DNA from: Solibacillus faecavium
GTDB taxonomy: Bacteria; Bacillota; Bacilli; Bacillales_A; Planococcaceae
Assembly (NCBI RefSeq): GCF_014836905.1
Contig: NZ_JACSPZ010000001.1
Coordinates: forward strand, 310,001-374,000
Length of the DNA stretch: 64,000 nt
Direction: 5' to 3'
Shown: positions 1 to 7,892 of the stretch, one piece after another
Position numbering within the stretch: the first letter of the stretch is position 1
How the letters are laid out: each line of letters begins with the position of its first letter
Made by a program: the position numbers and the translations under genes
Notes under the pieces: model-generated
The model's input: only the letters and a program-made list of their open reading frames with translations
Database searches by the model: none
Told to the model about the DNA's origin: nothing

Positions 1-404
1 TGTGCAGCAACTTCCTCAGGGGTTGCATGGCGCATTAGCTTTTGCTCAAGTGATTCAATTTGTGCTTCCAACTTTTTAGCCTTTTCACGTGCTGAACGCG
101 GAAGCCAGTCTTCTTTCCGAAGTCCATCAATTATTGCGCCCCGTACACGAAAGGATGCGTACGTATCAAACTTTAAATCTCTATTTATATCAAATTTATT
201 TAAAGCATCAAAAAGTCCCATCATTCCAAGACTCATTAAATCATTTCTCGAAACATTTTTAGGAAGTCCAACAGCTATACGCTGTACATGATACGTTACA
301 AGTGGCTTATATTTTTTGATTAACATGTCTCCTGCTTCAGGATCTCGGTTCTTTGTCCAACGAACCCATAAGGCTTGTTCGTCTCCATGTCCTTGTTCAG
401 TCAA
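1..404 (-). CDS. sigD: RNA polymerase sigma factor SigD (FliA/WhiG family), 3' part cut by window edge
   Basis: This is the N-terminal 134 residues of the alternative sigma factor that directs transcription of late flagellar, chemotaxis and autolysin genes. Translating the minus strand gives sigma region 1.2/2 sequence, including DLMSLGMMGLFDALNKFD and FDTYASFRVRGAIIDGLR, which is typical of the FliA/WhiG group. No ATG is suitably placed. I chose the TTG at 402-404 because a strong Shine-Dalgarno (AAAGGGGGAG, around 411-420) lies 6 bases upstream. Regions 3 and 4 lie beyond the left edge. Unlike the tightly packed genes before it, sigD is preceded by a gap of about 145 bases holding a terminator and a likely promoter, so it may have its own transcription unit. 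The family call is firm; the start is likely. Confidence 0.95.
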   Translation of the reverse strand, partial: MTEQGHGDEQALWVRWTKNRDPEAGDMLIKKYKPLVTYHVQRIAVGLPKNVSRNDLMSLGMMGLFDALNKFDINRDLKFDTYASFRVRGAIIDGLRKEDWLPRSAREKAKKLEAQIESLEQKLMRHATPEEVAA

Positions 405-410
405 ACGTAC

Positions 411-420
411 CTCCCCCTTT
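411..420 (-). promoter_or_regulatory. Ribosome binding site deciding the sigD TTG start
   Basis: The minus strand reads AAAGGGGGAG here, 6 bases before a TTG codon that opens the SigD frame. No ATG in that frame is placed as well, so this site fixes the start. Confidence 0.75.
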
Positions 421-449
421 TGTAGTTAAAGTGAGTATAATTACTATTC

Positions 450-458
450 ATTATACCA
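450..458 (-). promoter_or_regulatory. Putative extended -10 promoter for sigD
   Basis: The minus strand reads TGG-TATAAT, a perfect sigma-A -10 hexamer with the TG extension. No good -35 hexamer is visible upstream, which is common for extended -10 promoters. The transcript would start near 443, about 39 bases before the TTG start. It lies downstream of the terminator at 522-550, consistent with a separate sigD transcript. Confidence 0.5.
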
Positions 459-521
459 AAAAGCCCAAGAATAAACATGTAAGGAACTGTGAGACACAAC
501 ATCTACACATTTTCAAAAAAC

Positions 522-550
522 AAAAAAAGAGCCGAAAGTACGACTCTTTT
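522..550 (-). terminator. Rho-independent terminator between the che genes and sigD
   Basis: The minus strand folds into a 10-bp stem (AAAAGAGTCG with CGGCTCTTTT, one G-U pair), a 6-base loop, and a T-rich run. The stem overlaps the stop codon of the gene at 549-923. It would stop or reduce transcription from the flagellar operon before sigD. Confidence 0.75.
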
Positions 551-923
551 ATCGGGAAAGTGCCTCATCTCCATGCAACATCGTTCGAACGACTTGAGCA
601 ATATCCTCCGTATTTTCTTCATCAAATTCCATTGTGGACTGATTACTACGAGTTGAAAATTGCTGATCACTCTCATCTAACATTGTTTGACCGATAATCT
701 CATCTTCGGTTTCTGCAAAGACAGGCGTTTCCGGTGTATAGAAAACATAGCCTAGAAAATAACGCAGGAAATACATCCCAACGAATGCTATGAACGCGAC
801 TAAAAAAGATGTACTTATTATTTGGAGTGGCAAAGCATACGGATTTTGAATTGCCAAAATAAAATAACTAGCGAAGGATAGTAATGCTGCCCAACAGTTA
901 TAAAATATTGAACCAAACATCAA
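549..923 (-). CDS. Small membrane protein of unknown function between cheD and sigD
   Basis: I do not recognise a named family. The roughly 124-residue product has two hydrophobic stretches (about residues 5-25 and 32-58), probably membrane helices. A hydrophilic, strongly acidic C-terminal half follows, rich in Glu, Asp, Ser and Thr. In B. subtilis cheD is followed directly by sigD, so this gene is extra in this position. It looks real because an AAAGGAG site at 934-940 precedes it, its start overlaps the cheD stop, and a terminator begins at its own stop. The start is either the TTG at 923 (10 bases from the site) or the ATG at 920. Its position suggests a motility or chemotaxis link, but this is only context. 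Confidence 0.7.
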   Translation of the reverse strand: MMFGSIFYNCWAALLSFASYFILAIQNPYALPLQIISTSFLVAFIAFVGMYFLRYFLGYVFYTPETPVFAETEDEIIGQTMLDESDQQFSTRSNQSTMEFDEENTEDIAQVVRTMLHGDEALSR

Positions 924-1423
924 ATTTCACTCACTCCTTTATTTACTGTTCGGACATTCAGTATATTTGTTTCCGGACTAAACTCGATTGTGCGACCACT
1001 ATTTCCACCCGTATCCTCTGAAATAATCGGTATGTTCAGCTTTTTTAATTGCGCTTTTACCGCTTCGACATTTCTTGGACCGATACGCATCGAATCTTTA
1101 TCCGATGTAAATTGGAACATTTGTGCACCACCGGCGATTTTAGCTTTCAACTTATAGCTTTGTGCCCCATCCCGCTTTAATCTGTCTACTAAAGCAAGAA
1201 TACCTGTATCTGCGAATTTCGCTTCATTTAAAGTGTTAGTACGATTCAGGCTTGAATCAGGCAGCATTACATGAACCATGCCGCCTATTTTTTTGGATTC
1301 GTCATAAATAACAACTCCAACACATGAACCAAGACCTGAAGTACGGATTGTATGAGGGGCTTTAACAATATCCATTTGTGCAATCCCTACTTTAATCACT
1401 TCGTATAAATTGGTAACCATCAT
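920..1423 (-). CDS. cheD: Chemoreceptor glutamine deamidase CheD
   Basis: CheD deamidates glutamines on methyl-accepting chemoreceptors and, in Bacillus, binds CheC to tune adaptation and CheY-phosphate removal. The 167-residue protein carries the expected catalytic residues: Thr28, Cys34 in the GLGSCVGVVIYD motif, and His51 in GGMVHVMLP. Length is normal for the family. The start ATG overlaps the cheC stop by 4 bases (ATGA), indicating translational coupling. A GGAG site lies about 10 bases upstream, and a second in-frame ATG follows immediately. CheC and CheD being adjacent matches their physical partnership. Confidence 0.97.
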   Translation of the reverse strand: MMVTNLYEVIKVGIAQMDIVKAPHTIRTSGLGSCVGVVIYDESKKIGGMVHVMLPDSSLNRTNTLNEAKFADTGILALVDRLKRDGAQSYKLKAKIAGGAQMFQFTSDKDSMRIGPRNVEAVKAQLKKLNIPIISEDTGGNSGRTIEFSPETNILNVRTVNKGVSEI

Positions 1424-2058
1424 GTAGTAGGCACTCCTAATGCTTTAAAAATTGTTTCGAATGAATCAGGCTCCGGCATCAAAAGGAAATGCCCCTTCAC
1501 TGCCTCATCATCGGAAATAGCTTCCTCATAAATGGATGTATTTATAACAATTACAGTGTCGCTTACTTGCGAGAGTTCAATAAGTCCGATACTAATAATG
1601 GCACCGAACATATCAATACTTAAACCTGGTACAGTCGGATAAATTTTAAGGCCTGTAAAATCCGATAAAGCAGATAAATAAGAGCCCGATAAAATGTTAC
1701 CCATTTCCTGCATAGCAGATAAACCTAACTCAGAATATGGAGGCGTATTGAAGTCAAAAGAATCATCGCGTATTAAGCTACGAATAAATCGATTGGCCTG
1801 TTCAAGCGGCAGAATAAAAAACATACTTCCCTGGGCATCACCTTCAATACGTAGGTAAATACCTACAACAACATTTTCCGGCCCACCCGCCAATTCCATC
1901 ATTTCATTAAATGAAACCATTCTCACATCTGGTACACGCATATCGATTTTCTTTTGCAGTAAAGTCGATAATGCCGTAGCAGCATGGGCAGCGCCGATAT
2001 TTCCAATTTCCTTTAATACATCTAAATGGAGTGAAGTGATTTTTTCACTGAAGTTCAT
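1420..2058 (-). CDS. cheC: CheY-phosphate phosphatase CheC
   Basis: CheC dephosphorylates CheY-P and interacts with CheD in the Bacillus-type adaptation system. The 212-residue protein has both phosphatase signatures of the CheC/FliY/CheX family: Asp13-x3-Glu17-x2-Asn20 in DVLKEIGN, and Ser114-x3-Glu118-x2-Asn121 in SAMQEMGN. Two complete sites fit CheC rather than CheX. It follows cheW after a 55-base gap holding a small hairpin, and overlaps cheD by 4 bases. It is a separate gene from its paralogue fliY, also in this window. Confidence 0.97.
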   Translation of the reverse strand: MNFSEKITSLHLDVLKEIGNIGAAHAATALSTLLQKKIDMRVPDVRMVSFNEMMELAGGPENVVVGIYLRIEGDAQGSMFFILPLEQANRFIRSLIRDDSFDFNTPPYSELGLSAMQEMGNILSGSYLSALSDFTGLKIYPTVPGLSIDMFGAIISIGLIELSQVSDTVIVINTSIYEEAISDDEAVKGHFLLMPEPDSFETIFKALGVPTT

Positions 2059-2082
2059 TAATAATCCCTACTTTAATAGATT

Positions 2083-2105
2083 CCAGGTAAGATGAACTTA
2101 CCCGG
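2083..2105 (-). other. Hairpin in the cheW-cheC gap
   Basis: An inverted repeat of nine bases per side (one mismatch) with a 5-base loop lies between cheW and cheC. No T-run follows on the minus strand, so it is unlikely to terminate transcription. It could affect mRNA processing or stability; this is inference. Confidence 0.4.
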
Positions 2106-2113
2106 AAAATTAA

Positions 2114-2563
2114 TCATTTCTCATTTAGATTTAACACTTTATCTAAATGAAGTAAAATCAATAAGCGGTTTTCCAATTTAGCAACTCCTGCGATAAAATC
2201 CTCTTCCAAGGAGCCAACTACTTCCGGTTGCTGTTCAATTGAGGCTGCATCAATGTCCAATACGTCGTTTGCAGAATCCACTATAAAACCAACTTCCATT
2301 GTTTCAAGTGTTATGATAATAATTCGTGTTGTTTCTTCGTTTCCCGAGATAGGCAAATCAAAACGTTCTCGTAAATCGATAACTGGTGTTACGACGCCCC
2401 TAAGATTAATGACACCTTTAACGAAACGTTCAGTTTTCGGTACACGGGTGATGTGCATTAATTTTTCGATTCCCTTAACGTGAGAAACAGGAATTGCATA
2501 TTCTTTATCAGCTAATTGAAATACAATTACTTTTAAGTTTTTTTGCTCTATTGCATTCGTCAT
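2114..2563 (-). CDS. cheW: Chemotaxis coupling protein CheW
   Basis: CheW is the SH3-like adaptor that joins chemoreceptors to the CheA kinase in the membrane-associated signalling array. The 149-residue protein is a single CheW domain, with recognisable EYAIPVSHVKGIEK near the start, then RFVKGVINLRGVVTPVIDLR and GFIVDSANDVLDID. Length is normal. It sits 21 bases downstream of cheA and ahead of cheC, the same order as in B. subtilis. Nothing unusual is visible in the sequence. Confidence 0.97.
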   Translation of the reverse strand: MTNAIEQKNLKVIVFQLADKEYAIPVSHVKGIEKLMHITRVPKTERFVKGVINLRGVVTPVIDLRERFDLPISGNEETTRIIIITLETMEVGFIVDSANDVLDIDAASIEQQPEVVGSLEEDFIAGVAKLENRLLILLHLDKVLNLNEK

Positions 2564-2584
2564 CTTTCACACCTCTTATCCTTT

Positions 2585-4678
2585 TTACTTCATTAATGCA
2601 TTACAATCCACAATTAACGCCACTTGACCATTCCCTAAAATTGTTGCACCAGAAATCGCAAAAATATTAGTTAAATAGTTTCCTAATGACTTCAGGACAA
2701 TTTCTTGCTGTCCGATGAATGAATCCACTACTAATCCCGCTAACTTATCACCTTTACGGACAATGACCACAGAATGGAAACCATCATCATTTTTTTCGTC
2801 ACGCGGCACTCCAAAAATCTCTTCAAGGAAGACAAGCGGCACAACTTTCCCACGGAAATCAATTACTTTTTGATTATGTGCATTTAAGATGTCTGAAGTC
2901 CGTATAATGGATGTTTCAATAATTGAAGATAACGGAATTGCATAAATTTCCTTCTCAATTTCCACTAACATAACAGAAATAATCGAAAGAGTTAACGGTA
3001 ATTGAATAGAGAACACAGAGCCAACATTCAATGTCGATTCGATGGAAATATTCCCACCTAAAGATTCAATTGTCGTTTTAACAACATCCAGGCCTACACC
3101 TCGACCGGAAACATCAGAAATGACATCCGCCGTTGAGAATCCTGACGCTAAAATCAGCTCATTAATTTGCTTTTCTGTCATCGTCAATGATTGTTCATGT
3201 GATACGATTCCTTTGGAAAGTGCTTTTGCCAGCACTTTATCACGATTAATTCCTGCTCCGTCATCCTCTATTTCAATAAAGACATAATTGCCGCTATGGT
3301 AGGCGCGTAGTTCAACTGTTCCTTCTTCCGGTTTGCCTTTTGAACGTCGTACTTCCGGACTTTCAATGCCGTGGTCCACAGAGTTTCGGATTAAGTGTAC
3401 AAGTGGGTCACCGATTTCATCGATTACTGTACGGTCTAGCTCTGTTTCAGCGCCAACTATATTAAGTTCGATTTTCTTATTTAAATCACGGGATAACTGA
3501 CGCACCATTTTAGGGAAACGGTTAAACACTGTTTCCACCGGAACCATCCGCATAGTTAGGACGATATTCTGCAAATCACCCATTGTACGGCTCATACGTT
3601 CTACCGTTTCATTTAATTCTCCATGATTGACTTCAGAAGCAATTGACAATAAACGACCACGATCAATTGCAAGCTCTTCAAATAAATTCATTAAAATATC
3701 TAGACGCTCAATATTTACACGAATTGTTTTGCTAGACGTATGGGCAGAAGATTTACTGTTAGTATTTGGCGTTGATTTTTGTTTTTCAGTTGGAACTGAA
3801 ACATCATTGGCTGAAGGCGCCACTACTTCCAAAATAGGTGCTACTTGCGTATCAATCGCAGTTGTCTTTGTAACAAATACTTCCTTATGAATTTCATTGA
3901 CAATAACATAATCAATTTCTGAAACTTTCATTAGCATTTTATGTAGATCTTCAGATGACTCCCTTGAAATAAACGCAACATGGAATTCACTATCGAACTG
4001 TTCGTCTTCTAATCTATCTACTGTTGGCGATGATTTAATAACATCACCGTTTTTCTCCAAAATTTCAAATACCATAAAGACACGGGCAGCTTTTAATAAG
4101 CAATCTTCCCGTAAAGCTACCGTTATTTCATAAGCATTAAAATCTTGTTCAGACGATTGTTGAATAACAGTTTTTTCAAAGTCATCGTAGGATAGTTTTA
4201 ATCCAGCTGCTGTAATTGTAATCTTCTCATTAGGGATATCAGCGGTTGTAGCTACTGTCTCCTGCTGGGACATCTTCTCTTCTGCTGCTACAGAAGGTTC
4301 CCCAGCTTCAATGCGCTTTAATTTTTCAACCGTTGCCTGGACATTGCGTTTGCCATCTCCGCCATCAGCGATATGAAATACCATCTCTTCAAGATGATCA
4401 ACAGATTCAAAAACTACATCTAAAATTTCAGCATTAACTTTAATTTTTCCGTTACGGATGGCATCTAGTATATTTTCCATTTTATGCGTTAAATCTGCTA
4501 AATCCTCATAACCCATTGTTGCTGCCATTCCTTTTAATGTATGGGCAGACCGGAAAATTTCTCCGACAATTGTTAAATCGTCCGGATTTTTTTCCAATTC
4601 CAATAAGTGTTCGCTGCATGCTTGCAAATGTTCTTTGCTTTCTTCAATAAACATTTCTAAATATTGATTTAATTCCAT
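2585..4678 (-). CDS. cheA: Chemotaxis histidine kinase CheA
   Basis: CheA autophosphorylates in response to receptor state and passes phosphate to CheY and CheB. The 697-residue protein has all domains in order. The N-terminal Hpt domain has phosphorylated His46 in RSAHTLKG. A CheY/CheB-binding P2 region follows, then a Ser/Thr/Lys-rich linker around residues 290-320. The dimerisation helices come next, then the ATPase domain with HLIRNSVDHGIE (N box) and DDGAGI, DVSGRGVGLDVV motifs. A CheW-like C-terminal regulatory domain closes it. Length is typical. It lies 18 bases after cheB in the che cluster. Confidence 0.98.
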   Translation of the reverse strand: MELNQYLEMFIEESKEHLQACSEHLLELEKNPDDLTIVGEIFRSAHTLKGMAATMGYEDLADLTHKMENILDAIRNGKIKVNAEILDVVFESVDHLEEMVFHIADGGDGKRNVQATVEKLKRIEAGEPSVAAEEKMSQQETVATTADIPNEKITITAAGLKLSYDDFEKTVIQQSSEQDFNAYEITVALREDCLLKAARVFMVFEILEKNGDVIKSSPTVDRLEDEQFDSEFHVAFISRESSEDLHKMLMKVSEIDYVIVNEIHKEVFVTKTTAIDTQVAPILEVVAPSANDVSVPTEKQKSTPNTNSKSSAHTSSKTIRVNIERLDILMNLFEELAIDRGRLLSIASEVNHGELNETVERMSRTMGDLQNIVLTMRMVPVETVFNRFPKMVRQLSRDLNKKIELNIVGAETELDRTVIDEIGDPLVHLIRNSVDHGIESPEVRRSKGKPEEGTVELRAYHSGNYVFIEIEDDGAGINRDKVLAKALSKGIVSHEQSLTMTEKQINELILASGFSTADVISDVSGRGVGLDVVKTTIESLGGNISIESTLNVGSVFSIQLPLTLSIISVMLVEIEKEIYAIPLSSIIETSIIRTSDILNAHNQKVIDFRGKVVPLVFLEEIFGVPRDEKNDDGFHSVVIVRKGDKLAGLVVDSFIGQQEIVLKSLGNYLTNIFAISGATILGNGQVALIVDCNALMK

Positions 4679-4696
4679 TTAGAAGACACCCCTTTT

Positions 4697-5836
4697 TTAA
4701 GGCATATATTTCATAATTGTCTGTGCAATATTATCAACATCTGCCACTTCATCTACAAGCTGCGTTTCCACAGCAGCTTTTGGCATTCCATAAACGATAC
4801 ACGTTTCGGCTGACTCTGCAATAGCAATTACATTTCCTGTATTTTTAAGTGAAACTAATCCTTTTGAACCGTCATATCCCATTCCAGTCATAATTACAGC
4901 GATTTTATCAAAATCGGAATATTGACTTACATTTTCAAACATGACATCTACAGATGGACGATGACCTGATCGAGGAGGCTCATCTTGGTCCAGTACGACT
5001 GCGAAACTTGATCCGACCTTTTTTAATTTAAGATGATATCCGCCTGGTGCAAGGTAAGCAGTTCCTTTTTGTAATATATCGCCCTGCTCTGCTTCTTTCA
5101 CATGAATTTCACTTAATTGATCAAGTCTTGTAGCCAATGATTTTGTAAATCCTGCAGGCATATGCTGTACAATCAAGATTGGAGCATTTACTGTTGCAGG
5201 TATTTTGGTAATTACTTCTTGTAAAGCTCTTGGACCTCCTGTAGAAGTACCAATTAATATAATTTTTTTGGACGTCTTTGCCCATGATTTTTGTGAAATT
5301 GTAGGAAATGACGTTTCCAATGGTTTTGTCTTTGTAGTGTCAATAGATTCTTCATTTGAAACTGTTACTCTCATTGGTTGATTAATGGCTAATTTTGTAC
5401 GGAGCGGCTTATGCAACTTCGAAATAGAAATTTTCGAAGCACCTATCACTTTCCGAACTAATTCATCTTGAATTTTATGTAAATCTAACGAAATTGTCCC
5501 ACTCGGCTTCGCTACAAAGTCAACTGCACCATACTCCATCGCCATTAAGGTATTATCGGCTCCACGCTGTGTGGTACTAGAAAGCATGACAACAGGCACA
5601 GGATGCTTTTGCATAATTTCCTTTAAAGCCTCCAACCCATTCATTTCAGGCATTTCTACATCCATAGTTACGACATCCGGCTTTAACTGTTCAATTTTTT
5701 TTAGTGCGTCTTTACCGTTGCGTGCTGCTCCTATTACTTCGATGTACGGATGGTCCAAAAAAAAATCACTTATTAACTTCCGCATAAAGGCGGAGTCGTC
5801 AACAACCAATAATTTACTTTTCTTTAAGATGCTCAT
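4697..5836 (-). CDS. cheB: Chemotaxis response regulator methylesterase CheB
   Basis: CheB removes methyl groups from chemoreceptor glutamates once phosphorylated by CheA. The 379-residue protein has an N-terminal receiver domain with phosphorylation site Asp59 (TMDVEMPEM), a variable linker of about 60 residues, and a C-terminal methylesterase domain. The catalytic triad is visible: Ser198 (GTSTGGP), His225 (VQHMPAGF) and Asp322 (TGMGYDGS). The start codon directly abuts the flhG stop codon. No cheR gene is seen in the window; in Bacillus cheR usually lies elsewhere. Confidence 0.98.
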   Translation of the reverse strand: MSILKKSKLLVVDDSAFMRKLISDFFLDHPYIEVIGAARNGKDALKKIEQLKPDVVTMDVEMPEMNGLEALKEIMQKHPVPVVMLSSTTQRGADNTLMAMEYGAVDFVAKPSGTISLDLHKIQDELVRKVIGASKISISKLHKPLRTKLAINQPMRVTVSNEESIDTTKTKPLETSFPTISQKSWAKTSKKIILIGTSTGGPRALQEVITKIPATVNAPILIVQHMPAGFTKSLATRLDQLSEIHVKEAEQGDILQKGTAYLAPGGYHLKLKKVGSSFAVVLDQDEPPRSGHRPSVDVMFENVSQYSDFDKIAVIMTGMGYDGSKGLVSLKNTGNVIAIAESAETCIVYGMPKAAVETQLVDEVADVDNIAQTIMKYMP

Positions 5837-6715
5837 TTAACCACGACCTCTCGAAAAGATGTTTTTTAATTTGGATAAAAACTTACTTGACTGACTTGAA
5901 GCGTGCACTTCTTTCATTTCCGTTTCTACTGTTAAAAACTGCTGAACGAGCTTGCCCATAGTTTTTGAAACAGGAGCATCCGGATAGATCGTCGTAAACA
6001 AGGATTGTTGACGCACGGCTTGGCGGACAACTGAATCTTCCGGAAGCGAACCAAGAATGTGGACATCCTTTCCCAAAAATTTCATCATGACTGTTTTTAA
6101 TCGCTGAGTCGTTTCTAAACCTTCCTCTACTGTAAATGCTCGATTACATAATAAATAAAATTTCTTCTGAGGATCATTTAGGTGAATAAACTTCATCATC
6201 GAATAGGCATCCATAATTGAAGTCGGTTCAGCTGTTGAAATGACGATGATTTCTTCGATTGATGTTAATAAATCGAGCGACCAATTAACGACTCCTGCAC
6301 CCATATCAAAGAATACAAAATCATATTCCTTCTGCAGTGTTTCAAAAGCAGTTATTAGACGATCAAAAACAGCCGGTGACCAATCCATTAATGACGACAT
6401 GCCAGATCCTCCAGATATATAACTGACACCTTCTTCTGTTTTGAACGTGACATCCTCCAATGCTATTTGGCCATCCAAGTAATCTTTCAAACTATATTTT
6501 ACAGAGTTGCCCACGAGAATATGGACATTTCCCATCCCGATATCCATATCAAGGATGATTACCTTTTTACCTGTTTTAGCCAATAGTGTTGCAAAGTTGG
6601 TTGTAAAATTGCTTTTTCCTACCCCGCCTTTACCGCTTACAACTGCAATTGATCTTCCTATCGTCTCTTCGCTTTCAAGCATTTTTTGACGTAGTTTATC
6701 AGCTTGATCCTTCAT
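5837..6715 (-). CDS. flhG: MinD-like flagellar number ATPase FlhG (YlxH)
   Basis: FlhG is a MinD/ParA-family ATPase that works with FlhF to set flagellar number and placement, and binds the FliM/FliY switch in Bacillus. The 292-residue protein has the deviant Walker A motif SGKGGVGKS (Lys29 and Lys34), ILDMDIGMGN, and FFDMGAGV. An N-terminal stretch resembling the FlhF-activating segment (KLRQKM) precedes the ATPase fold. The C-terminus is basic and suggests a membrane-targeting helix. The gene overlaps the end of flhF by 17 bases, which supports linked expression of these partners. Confidence 0.95.
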   Translation of the reverse strand: MKDQADKLRQKMLESEETIGRSIAVVSGKGGVGKSNFTTNFATLLAKTGKKVIILDMDIGMGNVHILVGNSVKYSLKDYLDGQIALEDVTFKTEEGVSYISGGSGMSSLMDWSPAVFDRLITAFETLQKEYDFVFFDMGAGVVNWSLDLLTSIEEIIVISTAEPTSIMDAYSMMKFIHLNDPQKKFYLLCNRAFTVEEGLETTQRLKTVMMKFLGKDVHILGSLPEDSVVRQAVRQQSLFTTIYPDAPVSKTMGKLVQQFLTVETEMKEVHASSQSSKFLSKLKNIFSRGRG

Positions 6716-7892
6716 CTAAATTCTCCTTGAAAAAAAGCTCTAGTAGCTTATCACTACTTGGCTGTTCTATATCTTCTGGTACTTCTTGACCATTCGTATA
6801 GTAAGCGAGTCCTTTATTATATTTAATCATTAAATTAAACATAGTGCCAATAGAATTTGTTTCATCAAGCTTTGTAAAGATAAATTTTTCTATATTTATG
6901 TCCTTAAATTGTTCAATAATTGATTCCAAGTCTTTTTGCTTTGCCGTTAAAGATAATACTAGGTAAGACTCCAGTTGGTCATCAAATTGTATTAAAGATT
7001 TTAAATCATTTACGTATTTAGCTTCTTTATAGTTTCTTCCAGCAGTATCAATAAAGATCAAGTCTAAATGCGCTAATTTTTTTATCGCCTCTGCATAATC
7101 TGCAGCATTATAAACGACCTCTACAGGTGCCTGTAATAGGGCAGCATAAGTTTTTAATTGCTCTATGGCCGCAATTCGGTATGTATCGGTCGTAATAAAT
7201 CCAATCTTCTTTTTCTTTTCCAAAACTGATCGTGCTGCTATTTTAGCAATCGTTGTTGTTTTTCCGACACCGGTTGGACCTAAAACATTAATATATTTTT
7301 TATCATATGACATCCCACTAATGGGAAGGTCATATAATTCTTTTCTTAAATAGTCTTTCGCTATTTCCTGCATTTCGTTCCATGTAAGTTGATTATTTTG
7401 ACTGTAATGTTCAAAAAGCTCATCACTAATTGCTGTGATAAGCTCCTCTCCAAGTTCCTGCTGTTTTAAAAAATCGACAAAAGGTAAGAGCTCATTCGGA
7501 TATTGAGATTGCGTCGACATGCGTTGCATTGACTGCATCATAGACTTTAATTCTGCAATGTCTTTCACTAAATTTCCTGATATTGCAGAACTATCCTCCT
7601 GTGATGCTTTTTTAGGCTTTTCCACAGGTGAAGATGACTGGTTCATAGGCATTGTTCTATCATCCTTGAAAGTAGGACGAGTTGGAATGTCTTGTGAAGA
7701 GAAGTAGGCTGGTATTTTCTCTACCTGGTCATAGCCAGCGACTACTTCATAGCTTTTATTTTTTACCAATCCAAAAAATCTTTTCGTTACGACAACTTTT
7801 GAATTTAAAATAACTGCATCCTCGCCTAAATCTGACCGGATTTGTTTCATCGCTTCGGCAATAGAAGGTGCATTATATTTTTTCATCTTCAT
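6699..7892 (-). CDS. flhF: SRP-type GTPase FlhF (flagellar placement)
   Basis: FlhF is the third SRP-family GTPase beside Ffh and FtsY, both also encoded in this window, and positions new flagella. The 397-residue protein has a basic N-terminal B domain, a variable middle, and a C-terminal NG domain. The NG domain carries G1 [10 protein letters not shown] (Lys211, Thr212), FIDTAGR (G3) and TKLDE (G4). Length is somewhat above the B. subtilis protein, mainly in the linker. It overlaps flhA by 4 bases upstream and flhG by 17 downstream. Confidence 0.97.
   Translation of the reverse strand: MKMKKYNAPSIAEAMKQIRSDLGEDAVILNSKVVVTKRFFGLVKNKSYEVVAGYDQVEKIPAYFSSQDIPTRPTFKDDRTMPMNQSSSPVEKPKKASQEDSSAISGNLVKDIAELKSMMQSMQRMSTQSQYPNELLPFVDFLKQQELGEELITAISDELFEHYSQNNQLTWNEMQEIAKDYLRKELYDLPISGMSYDKKYINVLGPTGVGKTTTIAKIAARSVLEKKKKIGFITTDTYRIAAIEQLKTYAALLQAPVEVVYNAADYAEAIKKLAHLDLIFIDTAGRNYKEAKYVNDLKSLIQFDDQLESYLVLSLTAKQKDLESIIEQFKDINIEKFIFTKLDETNSIGTMFNLMIKYNKGLAYYTNGQEVPEDIEQPSSDKLLELFFKENLDEGSS

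Noticed and set aside
353-697. Plus-strand open frame of 114 codons near the left edge
   Set aside because: It lies across the sigD start, its promoter and the terminator, has no ribosome site, and its product has no recognisable domain.
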